Notes: generated from the sequence alone by a model not told the origin. A stretch of DNA of 64,000 bases from Cytophaga aurantiaca DSM 3654 (GCF_000379725.1 NZ_KB903622.1:1-64000); one strand, 5' to 3'; counted from the stretch's first letter, positions 8,894 to 16,960 are shown. A program made the numbers and translations.

Positions 8894-9051
8894 TTGTTTG
8901 ATTTGCTAGAAAACAACCATCGGAAGAAATTTTTAATAGGTATCCATAAGATTAAACCGAAACTCAGGATAACAATTAAAAGGATGATGAGAACTAGAAG
9001 TATTGTTCCGATACCCAAGCCTGGTCCGATGTATAATAATGTACTTAGCAT
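8890..9051 (-). CDS. 53-residue membrane protein in the sulfotransferase operon
   Basis: Reading the reverse strand from ATG at 9051 gives a 53-residue protein. It begins MLSTLLYIGPGLGIG, continues with one long hydrophobic helix of about 25 residues, and ends in a basic tail IPIKNFFRWLFSSKSNK. It starts 4 bp after the stop of the arylsulfotransferase-like gene and its TGA overlaps the sulfotransferase ATG. That packing between two related genes is the main evidence that it is real. It may be a small accessory subunit that holds the two enzymes together; this is inference. Confidence 0.72.
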   Translation of the reverse strand: MLSTLLYIGPGLGIGTILLVLIILLIVILSFGLILWIPIKNFFRWLFSSKSNK

Positions 9052-9055
9052 GTTA

Positions 9056-10399
9056 TTAATAAGGTAATTGTTCGTAAATTCTTATCCAATTGAGTTGATA
9101 GATAAATGGTGAAGAAGGTACGTGCAGTATTTTTTTGAGCACAACCCCTGAATCATTTACTATAAATAGCTTTCCCTGATTTTGAGATTCAACAAAAATA
9201 TTGTTGTTTTTCAGAAAAGTAAATCCGCCCTGGGTTTTGGTCTGGATTTTTTCGTTAATAAAATGATCTTTTAATAAGGTTTTAAATGTCGAATCCTTAA
9301 AGTTGTAAACGACAATTTCAGAACTGTTCATTGTATTGGATATACGAAAAGTGTCCTCAGGAGCATCGGGTTTATCTTTTACACGTTGTATGAAATTGTT
9401 ATTAAAGATGGCAATTTCAGAGTCGGATATCACATCAACATCGTGTTGATTGATAAATTCACCAAAAATTAAACGGATAATTTTATTGGTAGATGGTCTG
9501 TATAAAAATACCAGAGAGCGATGTCTGATACTTATGAATACATCGCCCTTTTTCCAGTATGGAGAATCAGTTAGTACTGGCTGTATGTCATTTAGGTGAA
9601 TAGGATCATTTGCGAATGCATTTGGATTGCTAAAACCGAATACGAAATTAGAGTAATGATTATCCCGTAAAATTTCTGTAATTCCTTTTTGAAATAATAT
9701 TTTTCCGGTTTTAGAGTCGATTTGAATGATATAGTTTTCCTTGTATTTAAAGATAATCGATTCGAAGTTTTTAACGGCTTGTAACGTTATCTTGCCATTA
9801 GTATTGAGAGCAGAACCGCAGACCCAAACATTACTATCTGCGTCGAGTTCAAGTGAGTGATGATAGATGAACTCGTGATTTGACCAAAGTATATGCGAAT
9901 TAGAATCAAGACGCACTAAGTTTGCGGATTCATCAGCGCTGACAAGGAGTGATTTGTTCGGAAGTATGATGCAATTTCTTGGACTGGTATTAGGGAAAAA
10001 CCAAGACGTAGTTGACATGTCCAGATTTTTTTGGGAAAGTCTCCATTGAAAAGATGTAGAATCATTTTTTAGATTAAAAAGTCTGATTTCCCACTCTTCT
10101 TTAGCTGCATCCCAAAACGAGTTAAGCGCGTAAACAGGGTAAGTAAGTTTGTTTACTTCCTGAAAAGAGGAGTCAGCTTTTGTATATGTTGGAGGTATTC
10201 CTGCTAACTCGTCTGATGTAAGTGTTTTTGTTATAAGATCAGGGAATTGGGAAAAATCAGTTAGATATCCGGCTAGTAAACCAGACTTTCTACCATCAAT
10301 TGCCGCATTATATACCATATTACTGAAGTAAGATAGTGCAAAGAGGCAGACAACTACCAGGCTGGCTCTTTGCACTATCTTATTTATTGATGATTTCAT
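9056..10399 (-). CDS. Arylsulfotransferase (ASST)-like membrane-anchored beta-propeller
   Basis: The 447-residue protein has an N-terminal membrane anchor or uncleaved signal (about 10-30) and then a beta-propeller. Recognisable ASST-family marks are YHHSLELDADSNVWV (a conserved His in the PAPS-independent arylsulfotransferase family) and, later, INQHDVDVISDSEIAIFNNN. The propeller should sit outside the cytoplasmic membrane. In true ASST a transient sulfo-His forms during transfer between phenolic sulfates; whether this one is active is not shown. It is the first gene of a three-gene operon with a membrane sulfotransferase. Confidence 0.72.
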   Translation of the reverse strand: MKSSINKIVQRASLVVVCLFALSYFSNMVYNAAIDGRKSGLLAGYLTDFSQFPDLITKTLTSDELAGIPPTYTKADSSFQEVNKLTYPVYALNSFWDAAKEEWEIRLFNLKNDSTSFQWRLSQKNLDMSTTSWFFPNTSPRNCIILPNKSLLVSADESANLVRLDSNSHILWSNHEFIYHHSLELDADSNVWVCGSALNTNGKITLQAVKNFESIIFKYKENYIIQIDSKTGKILFQKGITEILRDNHYSNFVFGFSNPNAFANDPIHLNDIQPVLTDSPYWKKGDVFISIRHRSLVFLYRPSTNKIIRLIFGEFINQHDVDVISDSEIAIFNNNFIQRVKDKPDAPEDTFRISNTMNSSEIVVYNFKDSTFKTLLKDHFINEKIQTKTQGGFTFLKNNNIFVESQNQGKLFIVNDSGVVLKKILHVPSSPFIYQLNWIRIYEQLPY

Positions 10400-10482
10400 T
10401 AGATCTACTTAATAGTACAGATTAAACGTAATTTTAAAACTACTAAATTTATTTAAAATGTGTTCTTTAATTAGACGATCTC

Positions 10483-10515
10483 AACACGAAAATTGTAGAA
10501 TTTTCGTGTTTTTCC
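10483..10515 (+). terminator. Terminator-like hairpin with no gene in front
   Basis: Perfect 12-bp stem aacacgaaaatt / aattttcgtgtt with loop gtag, followed by a T run and cccc on the plus strand. No plus-strand gene ends here, so it may end a small RNA or an antisense leader transcript. Confidence 0.45.
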
Positions 10516-10597
10516 CCTTGGCGATTCAATTTATTGTTTTTAAACGTATCTGTTTTAAAAAAATGTCCTATGAATTGTATTATGCACATATATTGTT

Positions 10598-10640
10598 TTA
10601 TAAAAAAGGAAGTGGCTAATTTCACTCCCCCTTTTTTATA
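10598..10640. terminator. Imperfect A/T-flanked hairpin
   Basis: A run of A, then ggaagtg, a loop, cactcccccc-like bases and a run of T. The stem has an internal mismatch, so it is a weaker terminator candidate than the hairpin at 10483. Confidence 0.35.
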
Positions 10641-10872
10641 TGAGTATGTCCCGTCCTAGGATGGAACAGTAACGCCTAAGTGAAAGATTGAATGCTTAAA
10701 GTTTGATTTAATAACAATATCTTTTTTAATAATCAGAATTTCCTGTATGTAAGGTAACTCCAGCGTTTGTATCTGTAGTATATTAAGTATCTCCGCCTCC
10801 TGAATGTTAGCTTTTAACTATATTCTTCGATATATTGTATATAGAAGAATATAGAATATACCTCACATTATT

Positions 10873-12183
10873 TTGGAAAAGATACTAATCATAGAAGACG
10901 ATATTTCGTTACGGAACATTCTTGAAAATTTCCTTCATAAAAATAAATTTGAGGTAATTACAACCGATAGAGGTAAAGCCGGACTGGAAATAGTAACTTC
11001 TCAGGACATCGATTTTGTACTCCTGGATTTGAGATTACCGGATAGTAATGGAATTGAAATTCTGCAAGCCATTAAAAAAGTACATGCGCATATTCCTATT
11101 GTTATCATGACTTTTTATGATGATGTGCGTTCTGCAGTAATGGCAATAAAATCCGGTGCACGGGATTATCTGACTAAACCGATTAATCCTGAAGAATTAC
11201 TTAGCTTATTGAAGCCTGCTGCAATACTCAATAAAAATACAGAGATCTGTAAAGAAGAATTTGTTAAAGGTAAAAGCCATTTATTTGAATCCGTACTTGA
11301 ACATGCGTCTCTGGTAGCTCCTACAATGCTTTCTGTATTGATTACCGGTGAAAGCGGGACGGGAAAAGAAGAGCTGGCAAAATATATTCACTCAAACAGT
11401 TTACGCAAACATAAGTCATTTGTAACAGTCGATTGCGGCTCTATTTCAGAAGAATTATTCGGTAGTGAATTTTTTGGACATATAAAAGGGGCGTTTACAG
11501 GAGCAATAAACGATAAGCCTGGACTACTAGAATCTGCAAATGGCGGAACCTTGTTTCTGGATGAACTTGGAAACCTGACGTATGAAAATCAGATCAAATT
11601 ATTAAGGGTATTGCAAGAAAGGAAGGTAAAGCGTATTGGCGCTACGAAAGAAATTGAACTCGATATCCGATTGATTGCAGCAACGAATGAAGAAATCATT
11701 TTGTCCGTACAGAAAGAAAAATTCAGAGAAGATTTATATCACAGGCTAAATGAGTTTAAAATTCATGTGCCAGCGTTAAGAGATCGTAAAGAAGACTTAA
11801 AAGAATTGACACAGCATTTTATATCAAAATCCAATACGGAGTTTAATAAGCATGTCAAACAATTTTCTGATACTTGTTTTAGAGTGTTGGCCCATTATGC
11901 TTTTCCCGGTAATATTCGTGAGTTGAAAAATGTAGTTCGTCGTGCCGTACTTCTTGCCAAATCGGATGTTATTGGTACGGAAGAACTACCGCAGGAGATG
12001 TTTCAGGCGCAATCAGTTTCTGCAGACACTGTAGATCTTAAATCATTACAGGAACAGCAGGAAAAGGATACAATTATTAAAGCATTAAAAAAGACCGGAA
12101 ACAATAAGAGTGAGGCTGCACGTATTTTAAATATTGACCGCAAAACACTTTACAATAAATTGAAATTATATCAACTCGAATAA
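10873..12183 (+). CDS. NtrC-family sigma-54-dependent response regulator
   Basis: The 436-residue protein has three domains. A receiver (1-120) carries the acidic pair, phospho-acceptor D52 and K102. A sigma-54 AAA+ domain (about 130-365) has Walker A GESGTGKE at 159-166, the sigma-54 contact loop GAFTGA at 206-211 and Walker B GTLFLDELG at 225-233. A Fis-type helix-turn-helix is at about 395-436 (NNKSEAARILNIDRKTLYNKL). All activation motifs are intact. The start is TTG at 10873, because it is in register with the MEKILIIEDD opening of such receivers. It converges with the hybrid kinase gene, overlapping its end by 13 bp; the pair is probably a phosphorelay. Confidence 0.93.
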   Translation: MEKILIIEDDISLRNILENFLHKNKFEVITTDRGKAGLEIVTSQDIDFVLLDLRLPDSNGIEILQAIKKVHAHIPIVIMTFYDDVRSAVMAIKSGARDYLTKPINPEELLSLLKPAAILNKNTEICKEEFVKGKSHLFESVLEHASLVAPTMLSVLITGESGTGKEELAKYIHSNSLRKHKSFVTVDCGSISEELFGSEFFGHIKGAFTGAINDKPGLLESANGGTLFLDELGNLTYENQIKLLRVLQERKVKRIGATKEIELDIRLIAATNEEIILSVQKEKFREDLYHRLNEFKIHVPALRDRKEDLKELTQHFISKSNTEFNKHVKQFSDTCFRVLAHYAFPGNIRELKNVVRRAVLLAKSDVIGTEELPQEMFQAQSVSADTVDLKSLQEQQEKDTIIKALKKTGNNKSEAARILNIDRKTLYNKLKLYQLE

Positions 12184-14585
12184 AACGTTTTCCAGTGTTT
12201 ATATAAGTCGGTGGTACTAAGATAAAGTGTTTCATTGTTTTTATGCACGGAGTAGGTACTTTCTATTTTTTGAATCTGTTTGATCTCATCCCATTGAGCC
12301 AGATATCCGAATGCAGTTTTTATCTGATGTAGAAGCGATTCTATATTTACATAATCCTTATTCTGAAGTGCAATTTTCAATAAATGCAATTTGTCAATTA
12401 ACGATTTCCTATGAATATCTTCAGATGCATCATGGAATTTGGTAGCATTAGTTGTTCTAATTCCAGAATCAGAAATAATAGATAGAATTTCTTCAATTGA
12501 ATATGGTTTTGCAAGTGTAGCATAATTTAACTCTTTAAGCTGTGCTAAACGATCATGATCTGCACTCATAAAAATAATTTTTGTATTGGCTGCCACAAAC
12601 GGAATGATTTCTGTGCCCATGGATTCATGAATATATAAATCGCATAAGACAATATCGGGTATTGTTTGCTCTAAAATTGTTTGTGTTTCTTCTAATGATC
12701 CTGCTACATATACATGTGTAACATATCTGGATAATAGTTGATGTGTATAAAGTAAATTATAATTATCATCATCAACCAGTAAAATAGAGACATTCAGATG
12801 TTTATATACATGAGGTGATTTTTCCTGTATGTGGGGTGATTTTTCAAACAGAATATCGAATGAAAAAGAAGTTCCTTTGTTTTCTTGCGAAAGAATAATG
12901 AACTCAGAAGAAAAAAGTGCAAGTGTTTTTTTCGTAATCACCAATCCCAAACCCGTTCCTCCAAATAGTCGACCAGTTGCTGTGCTGAGCTGGTTATATT
13001 CATCAAATAGTTGATCTAACTTATTGGCAGGAATGCCGATGCCGGTATCCGATATTTCAAAACGGATCTGTATGTATTTTTCGGTATCTAGAAAGGTTGA
13101 AACGGTTAAACGTACATCACCGTTTTCAGTAAACTTGATTGCATTACTTAATAAATTATACAAAATCTGTTTTAATCTAAAACCATCTGATAGGACAAAC
13201 AGATCATCAGGCAGGTCTGAGTTGTGCAAGTAATTTATTTTTTTATCCTGAGCCTGCATGCTTAAACTCTCAAATACATCCTCTATACATACCTTCAGAT
13301 TAAATGAAATGTGTTCAAGTTCTAATTTTCCGGAATCAATTTTACTTCTGTCAAGCAGCAGATTAATTGTTTGAAGCAAATGAGTCGATGATTTTTTTAT
13401 TATTTCACTATAATGATGTGTTTTATCAGGCGCAGATTTATTTTGTTGATACAGCAAATCTGAAAATCCAATAATGGATTGCAATGGAGTTCTTAGCTCA
13501 TGTGCCATCATGGATAAGAATTGAGATCGATTATTTGCCAGATTCTGATAATTCTGTTTTTCCAGAATGAGCTTTTCCTCATAGCGTTTGATGCGATATG
13601 TGTCCATGATCAATAATATGTACAAACAAATACAGGTAAATAAAATAAATAGAAAAATCCAGAATATCTGGTTGATGGTTTCATTGCTGATATTTTGAAT
13701 AGCAGTAATGTTGATCAATGCATCTGCCTGCTCTTGTTTCTGTATGTTTTTAATTTGGTTGAAAATTCGATTCCGAATGAAAAAATCTTTTTCTATAACT
13801 GCAAGCCTTTTTAAATTAACGATGGTGTCATGTTGCATCTTTTCCTGCAGTACATTTTTTACTTGCGCCTTATCCACTTTGTTGAACGCCTCTAGTTTTA
13901 CAAGAGTGTCTGTAAATACGGTGTCCTGTTCTTTATATGTGTAGGAATAAAGTTGCAAGGCCATATTTTCAGACGAGTCTACAACCAAATCTACTTCTTC
14001 TTTTTTGTCAAACATTTTTTTGACTTTGGATACCAATCCCCGGCGCTGCTCATTATTGAAAGGGATTTTCTTTATAATAACCAATGAGTCGTGAATAATT
14101 TTTTCATTATGAATCTGAGTAGAATAAAGTGTGGTATCCTTTGATTGATCTACTAGTTTGCTGATGACCAAAATATCAGGCTTATCGTTGTTTAATTTGA
14201 TAAGCTCTTTATTTTCCTCTAGTTTTTTATTCCACCATATTTGAATGGTATCTATCTGCCGTGTTTTAAAAGTATCTCCGGAAATATAATTTCGATACAT
14301 TTTAAAAAGCTGATTAACACTGTCTGCAGATTTATTGTATTTGTGAATGTATGCTTTCTGTTTGGTAATGGTATATAATCGTAAAAACTGGTCTGTATTG
14401 TTAGTCTGATCGGAGAGGTTGCTTAATAATTTTATTTTTTGATCCGGATATTGAAATTCTTTTACACTTTCACGCAGAGATGTGAATGCATTATGCCCAA
14501 AAAAACAAATAGAACAAATACCAATAATCCCGATAATTAATAGCAACGTTAATTTTATTTGAACTTGATTTTCTCTCCACTTCAT
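12171..14585 (-). CDS. Hybrid histidine kinase with receiver and HPt-like domain
   Basis: The 804-residue sensor has a membrane helix (about 9-30), a long periplasmic, mainly helical sensor region rich in K, D and N, and a second helix near 305-325. DHp with MMAHELRTPLQSIIGF (phospho-His), HATPase with NLLSNAIKF, DTGIGIP and GGTGLGL boxes, and a receiver with LLVDDD ... IVLCDL (Asp) and a LAKP Lys follow. The last about 70 residues contain LLHQIKTAFGYL, like the His helix of HPt domains. This gives a complete His-Asp-His relay in one chain, whose final acceptor is probably the NtrC-type regulator encoded convergently. The sensed signal is unknown. Confidence 0.88.
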   Translation of the reverse strand: MKWRENQVQIKLTLLLIIGIIGICSICFFGHNAFTSLRESVKEFQYPDQKIKLLSNLSDQTNNTDQFLRLYTITKQKAYIHKYNKSADSVNQLFKMYRNYISGDTFKTRQIDTIQIWWNKKLEENKELIKLNNDKPDILVISKLVDQSKDTTLYSTQIHNEKIIHDSLVIIKKIPFNNEQRRGLVSKVKKMFDKKEEVDLVVDSSENMALQLYSYTYKEQDTVFTDTLVKLEAFNKVDKAQVKNVLQEKMQHDTIVNLKRLAVIEKDFFIRNRIFNQIKNIQKQEQADALINITAIQNISNETINQIFWIFLFILFTCICLYILLIMDTYRIKRYEEKLILEKQNYQNLANNRSQFLSMMAHELRTPLQSIIGFSDLLYQQNKSAPDKTHHYSEIIKKSSTHLLQTINLLLDRSKIDSGKLELEHISFNLKVCIEDVFESLSMQAQDKKINYLHNSDLPDDLFVLSDGFRLKQILYNLLSNAIKFTENGDVRLTVSTFLDTEKYIQIRFEISDTGIGIPANKLDQLFDEYNQLSTATGRLFGGTGLGLVITKKTLALFSSEFIILSQENKGTSFSFDILFEKSPHIQEKSPHVYKHLNVSILLVDDDNYNLLYTHQLLSRYVTHVYVAGSLEETQTILEQTIPDIVLCDLYIHESMGTEIIPFVAANTKIIFMSADHDRLAQLKELNYATLAKPYSIEEILSIISDSGIRTTNATKFHDASEDIHRKSLIDKLHLLKIALQNKDYVNIESLLHQIKTAFGYLAQWDEIKQIQKIESTYSVHKNNETLYLSTTDLYKHWKTFYSS

Positions 14586-14644
14586 CGCATTAAAATATAG
14601 AAATAAAATGTAAATGTATTTACGACTTTTTTAGTTTGTGTAAC

Positions 14645-14688
14645 ATGTGTAGCATGTTTCTACAGGTCTGTAGAATTTTTCTACACAT
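14645..14688. promoter_or_regulatory. Tandem TGTAG-N7-CTACA operator (probable enhancer site)
   Basis: Two 17-bp dyads, each TGTAG, seven bases, CTACA, lie at 14648-14664 and 14669-14685. Their centres are 21 bp apart, two helical turns. Together they form a larger palindrome with matching arms at 14645-14652/14681-14688 and 14658-14665/14668-14675. It lies in the divergent gap between the hybrid kinase and the small secreted protein. Fis-HTH activators of the NtrC family typically bind such paired sites about 100 bp upstream of a sigma-54 promoter. Confidence 0.65.
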
Positions 14689-14737
14689 ATTTACAATGGT
14701 ATTTTTGTAATGCGTTGGTTGTGATATTTTTAAATAC

Positions 14738-14755
14738 TTGGCACCATTTTGATTG
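14738..14755 (+). promoter_or_regulatory. Possible sigma-54 promoter, -24 box clear, -12 box weak
   Basis: TTGGCAC matches the -24 element fully. The -12 element should have GC ten bases after GG; here TTGAT follows one base too early and lacks the C. The position, about 75 bp downstream of the paired operator centre and about 50 bp before the ATG at 14789, is as expected. Confidence 0.35.
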
Positions 14756-14788
14756 TAATGGAAACATATTAACTAAAACAATTTAAGT

Positions 14789-15301
14789 ATGATCAAGACA
14801 TTATTTACAATTGCAGTAGCAGTATTAAGCACGAGTGCTATGGCACAAACGGATTCTGCTAAAATTAAAATAAAACAAGACACAATCAAATCAAAAGAAA
14901 CCGGAGCATTCATAATGAATGGAAAAATGATGGCTTTTGGTCCGCAAGCTGACAGTACGAAAGCAAAAACAAAATCAAAACCTGCTGCGAAACCGGATAC
15001 ATTAAAGACGGGTTCGTTGAAATCATCCGCTTTATTTTATGCAATGAGTCCGCAAACAGATTCGTTGAAAGCAAAACCAAATTCAGTGGATACTGTCAAA
15101 ACAGGATCAAAATATGCAACTGTATTGGATGCGAACGCATTTGTTGCGTACAATTCAGAAGATGGCCCGCAGACGGATTCTACAAAAACGAAACCCGCAT
15201 CTATTAAGCCGGATACTTCTACAACAAAGCCTGTAGATAAAAGAACTGGTGCAATTCAGATTGACAGATCTTTATTGAAAAATGAAATCTTAAAAGCTTA
15301 A
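14789..15301 (+). CDS. Small secreted protein with PQ-DS-K repeats
   Basis: The 170-residue protein has a clean signal peptide (about 1-20, ending AMAQ) and a mature chain of low complexity. Three copies of a G/SPQ(T/A)DS(T/L)K(A/T)K motif are spaced through it, each followed by a PDT/VDT-K-(T)G unit. A basic-rich end reads RTGAIQIDRSLLKNEILKA. No family is recognised. It is Lys, Thr and Ser rich and probably unstructured and periplasmic or surface-bound. It is preceded by the paired TGTAG operator and a -24-like box, so it is the likely target of the neighbouring NtrC-type regulator. A strong hairpin follows. Confidence 0.75.
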   Translation: MIKTLFTIAVAVLSTSAMAQTDSAKIKIKQDTIKSKETGAFIMNGKMMAFGPQADSTKAKTKSKPAAKPDTLKTGSLKSSALFYAMSPQTDSLKAKPNSVDTVKTGSKYATVLDANAFVAYNSEDGPQTDSTKTKPASIKPDTSTTKPVDKRTGAIQIDRSLLKNEILKA

Positions 15302-15326
15302 ATAAATATATTTCTAACCCAAGTTT

Positions 15327-15382
15327 CCTTATACTAAAAAGCCTTTCTGAAAGTGATTTCAGAAAGGCTTTTTAGTATAAGG
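15327..15382. terminator. Bidirectional terminator, 26-bp perfect stem
   Basis: Arms 15327-15352 and 15357-15382 are perfectly complementary with a gtga loop. A run of A/T inside the stem serves the two convergent genes ending at 15301 and 15399. Confidence 0.88.
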
Positions 15383-15398
15383 GTTTAAATAAGGAGCA

Positions 15399-16016
15399 TT
15401 AATGATCTTGCTCCTTTCTTTTTTGTTTGTAGATTATATATGCATCTATGATTGTTAGAGAACTTATGCATAGTATGCAGATCCAATAGCCCCATAATAT
15501 TTCATAAGCAAATAGTGCATACGGACTTGCAATGAATAAAAATCCCGTTGCACAAATTTCCAGAAGTAAAAATATTTTTACAGCATTCTTATCTATTAAT
15601 TTTGCCAACAACCCAAGTAGTAATAGTATGAAGGTTATGGTTGTAGCAAAAAGGGAAACAAATTGAATTGTATTAACAATGGTAGCAAGGCCAGTATACG
15701 TGCTAGATGCAGGCATTAATAGCGGTTTCAATATAGGGTATTTTTTAATGATTTTTTTAGAGGAGAATTCTTCTTCATCACTTGTAGATGTCTCTGTAAT
15801 GGTATCGGCTGAAATTATTTTTACAGTGTCCAAAGAGTAGCTTTTTTGTGAAATAGAATCTTCTTTTTTAGGAACAATAGGAACAACTACAGCAGTACTA
15901 TCTACATATGCATTCTGGGGTTTTTTATCGCTACAGCTGTCGTAAAAAAACGGCAATAAGAAACAGCACATTGTAATCCAATGCAGATGAAAAGAGCAGT
16001 TCTGAATTTTTTTCAT
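15399..16016 (-). CDS. Membrane protein of unknown function
   Basis: The 205-residue protein begins with a hydrophobic signal-like segment ending FFYDSCSDKK. The Cys could be a lipidation site, though the preceding residues are not a classical lipobox. A polar Ser/Thr/Val-rich linker (about 35-85) follows, then three hydrophobic helices (about 100-185) and a basic tail KQKRKEQDH. No family was recognised. It shares a strong terminator with the small secreted protein and is preceded by the heptad element at 16059. Confidence 0.65.
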   Translation of the reverse strand: MKKIQNCSFHLHWITMCCFLLPFFYDSCSDKKPQNAYVDSTAVVVPIVPKKEDSISQKSYSLDTVKIISADTITETSTSDEEEFSSKKIIKKYPILKPLLMPASSTYTGLATIVNTIQFVSLFATTITFILLLLGLLAKLIDKNAVKIFLLLEICATGFLFIASPYALFAYEILWGYWICILCISSLTIIDAYIIYKQKRKEQDH

Positions 16017-16058
16017 GTGATTGAAAATTTTGGATAGAACGTAGTGTCGTTTTAAAAA

Positions 16059-16190
16059 GTATTAAGTACAGAGTATAGAGTACTCAGTACAAAAAAGGGA
16101 AAGAGACTTTTACACCTCTTTCCCTTTTAATATGAATGACCAGTTAGATAATTTTATAGTCTAAGTACTCTATACTCCGTACTTAATACT
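16059..16190. repeat. Heptad-unit inverted repeat enclosing a terminator
   Basis: Arms 16059-16085 and 16164-16190 are inverted copies with 26 of 27 bases matching. The left arm continues as 7-bp units: agtatta, agtacag, agtatag, agtactc, agtac. The right arm abuts the stop codon of nfu at 16194. The terminator hairpin at 16091-16130 lies between, the same arrangement as at 993-1159 although the unit sequence differs. Confidence 0.8.
16091..16130 (-). terminator. Terminator of the nfu gene
   Basis: Stem aaaagggaaagag / ctctttccctttt (13 bp, 10-nt loop). On the minus strand it is followed by a T run, about 65 bp past the nfu stop. Confidence 0.82.
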
Positions 16191-16193
16191 CCC

Positions 16194-16775
16194 TTACACT
16201 CCTTCTGCAACCACTTCGGTTACTTCCGGAACCATGCGTTTCAATAGATTTTCAATACCTGATTTCAATGTAACGGTAGAAGAAGGGCAGCCGCTGCAAG
16301 AACCTTGCAACTGAACTTTCACCACACCATCAATGAATGATTCAAAATTGATTGCTCCGCCATCCTGTTCAACAGCCGGACGGATGTATTCATCTAATAC
16401 TACTTTTATTTTTGTTACCACTTCAGGCTCGCCTTCTACCGGTGCAGTATGGGATACAGGTTTATGCGTTTCTTTGAACAAAGGTTTTCCTTCTTCGATA
16501 TATCCTTTGATTAGGGATTTGATCATGCCGCTTACTTCATCCCATCCCATGCCTTCAGACTTTGTAACAGTAATAAAGTTTGCAGCCATGAATACACGTT
16601 TTACAAAATCAAAACGGAACAGATCCAACACCAACGGGCAGGATTCTGCTGTAGATGCCGAAGGGAAATCTACGCTTCCTTCTTCAATCAGTGTTTTATC
16701 TGTAATGAATTTTAATGTATTTGGGTTGGGTGTATATTCTGTATAGATTTCTACAGTTGTGTGTTTATTTTCCAT
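16194..16775 (-). CDS. nfuA: NfuA-type Fe-S scaffold/carrier protein
   Basis: This protein binds a transient [4Fe-4S] cluster and passes it to apo-proteins. The N-terminal Nfu_N domain is marked by YTEYTPNPNTLKFI, then F-AS. The C-terminal NifU-like domain has RPAVEQDGGAINF and the cluster-binding CSGC. The start at 16775 (MENKHTTVEIYTEYTPNP) is preferred over an upstream ATG at 16808 because family members begin just before YTExTPNP; it gives 193 residues. Its stop abuts a heptad-repeat arm. Confidence 0.92.
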   Translation of the reverse strand: MENKHTTVEIYTEYTPNPNTLKFITDKTLIEEGSVDFPSASTAESCPLVLDLFRFDFVKRVFMAANFITVTKSEGMGWDEVSGMIKSLIKGYIEEGKPLFKETHKPVSHTAPVEGEPEVVTKIKVVLDEYIRPAVEQDGGAINFESFIDGVVKVQLQGSCSGCPSSTVTLKSGIENLLKRMVPEVTEVVAEGV

Positions 16776-16845
16776 GATATTCAATTCTTTAGTCTCTAAA
16801 CACCTCATTTTGCAAAGAGGTTCTGTAAAGGTACAAATTTTAGTT

Positions 16846-16867
16846 GCGAGTTGCTAGTTTCTAGCGG
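16846..16867. repeat. Short heptad-unit element
   Basis: The units agttgcg, agttgct, agtttct, ag follow each other at exact 7-bp spacing. It is close in sequence to the arms at 993-1159 and lies between nfuA and the GntR gene. Confidence 0.6.
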
Positions 16868-16937
16868 TAAGACAAAAAGTGCTCAAAAAGACCATATTGT
16901 AATTGTAGATATTAAAATTAAAACCTACCTTTAAAAT

Positions 16938-16960
16938 TCATCAGATGATATTATGAATTA
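16938..16960 (+). promoter_or_regulatory. GntR operator, copy 1 (over the start of its own gene)
   Basis: The core TCATC-A-GATGA is a perfect dyad at 16938-16948, and a 23-bp block to 16960 is repeated 21/23 at 17638-17660. Copy 1 overlaps the ATG at 16953, which fits autorepression by the FadR-type regulator. Confidence 0.65.

Larger units (their letters stand above)
10400..10872. other. 473-bp gap between divergent transcription units
   Basis: No credible coding frame was found. It holds the two hairpins annotated separately (10483-10515 and 10598-10640). The stretch upstream of 10399 should hold the promoter of the sulfotransferase operon; on the minus strand a TACGTTTA, one base from the Bacteroidota -7 consensus TAnnTTTG, lies about 40 bp before the start. 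The AT-rich 10800-10870 stretch has several short dyads of type atatattgtatat before the regulator gene. Confidence 0.5.

Noticed and set aside
14738-14755. A full sigma-54 promoter
   Set aside because: Only the -24 box is perfect; the -12 box has the wrong spacing by one base and lacks GC. It is kept as a weak candidate only.
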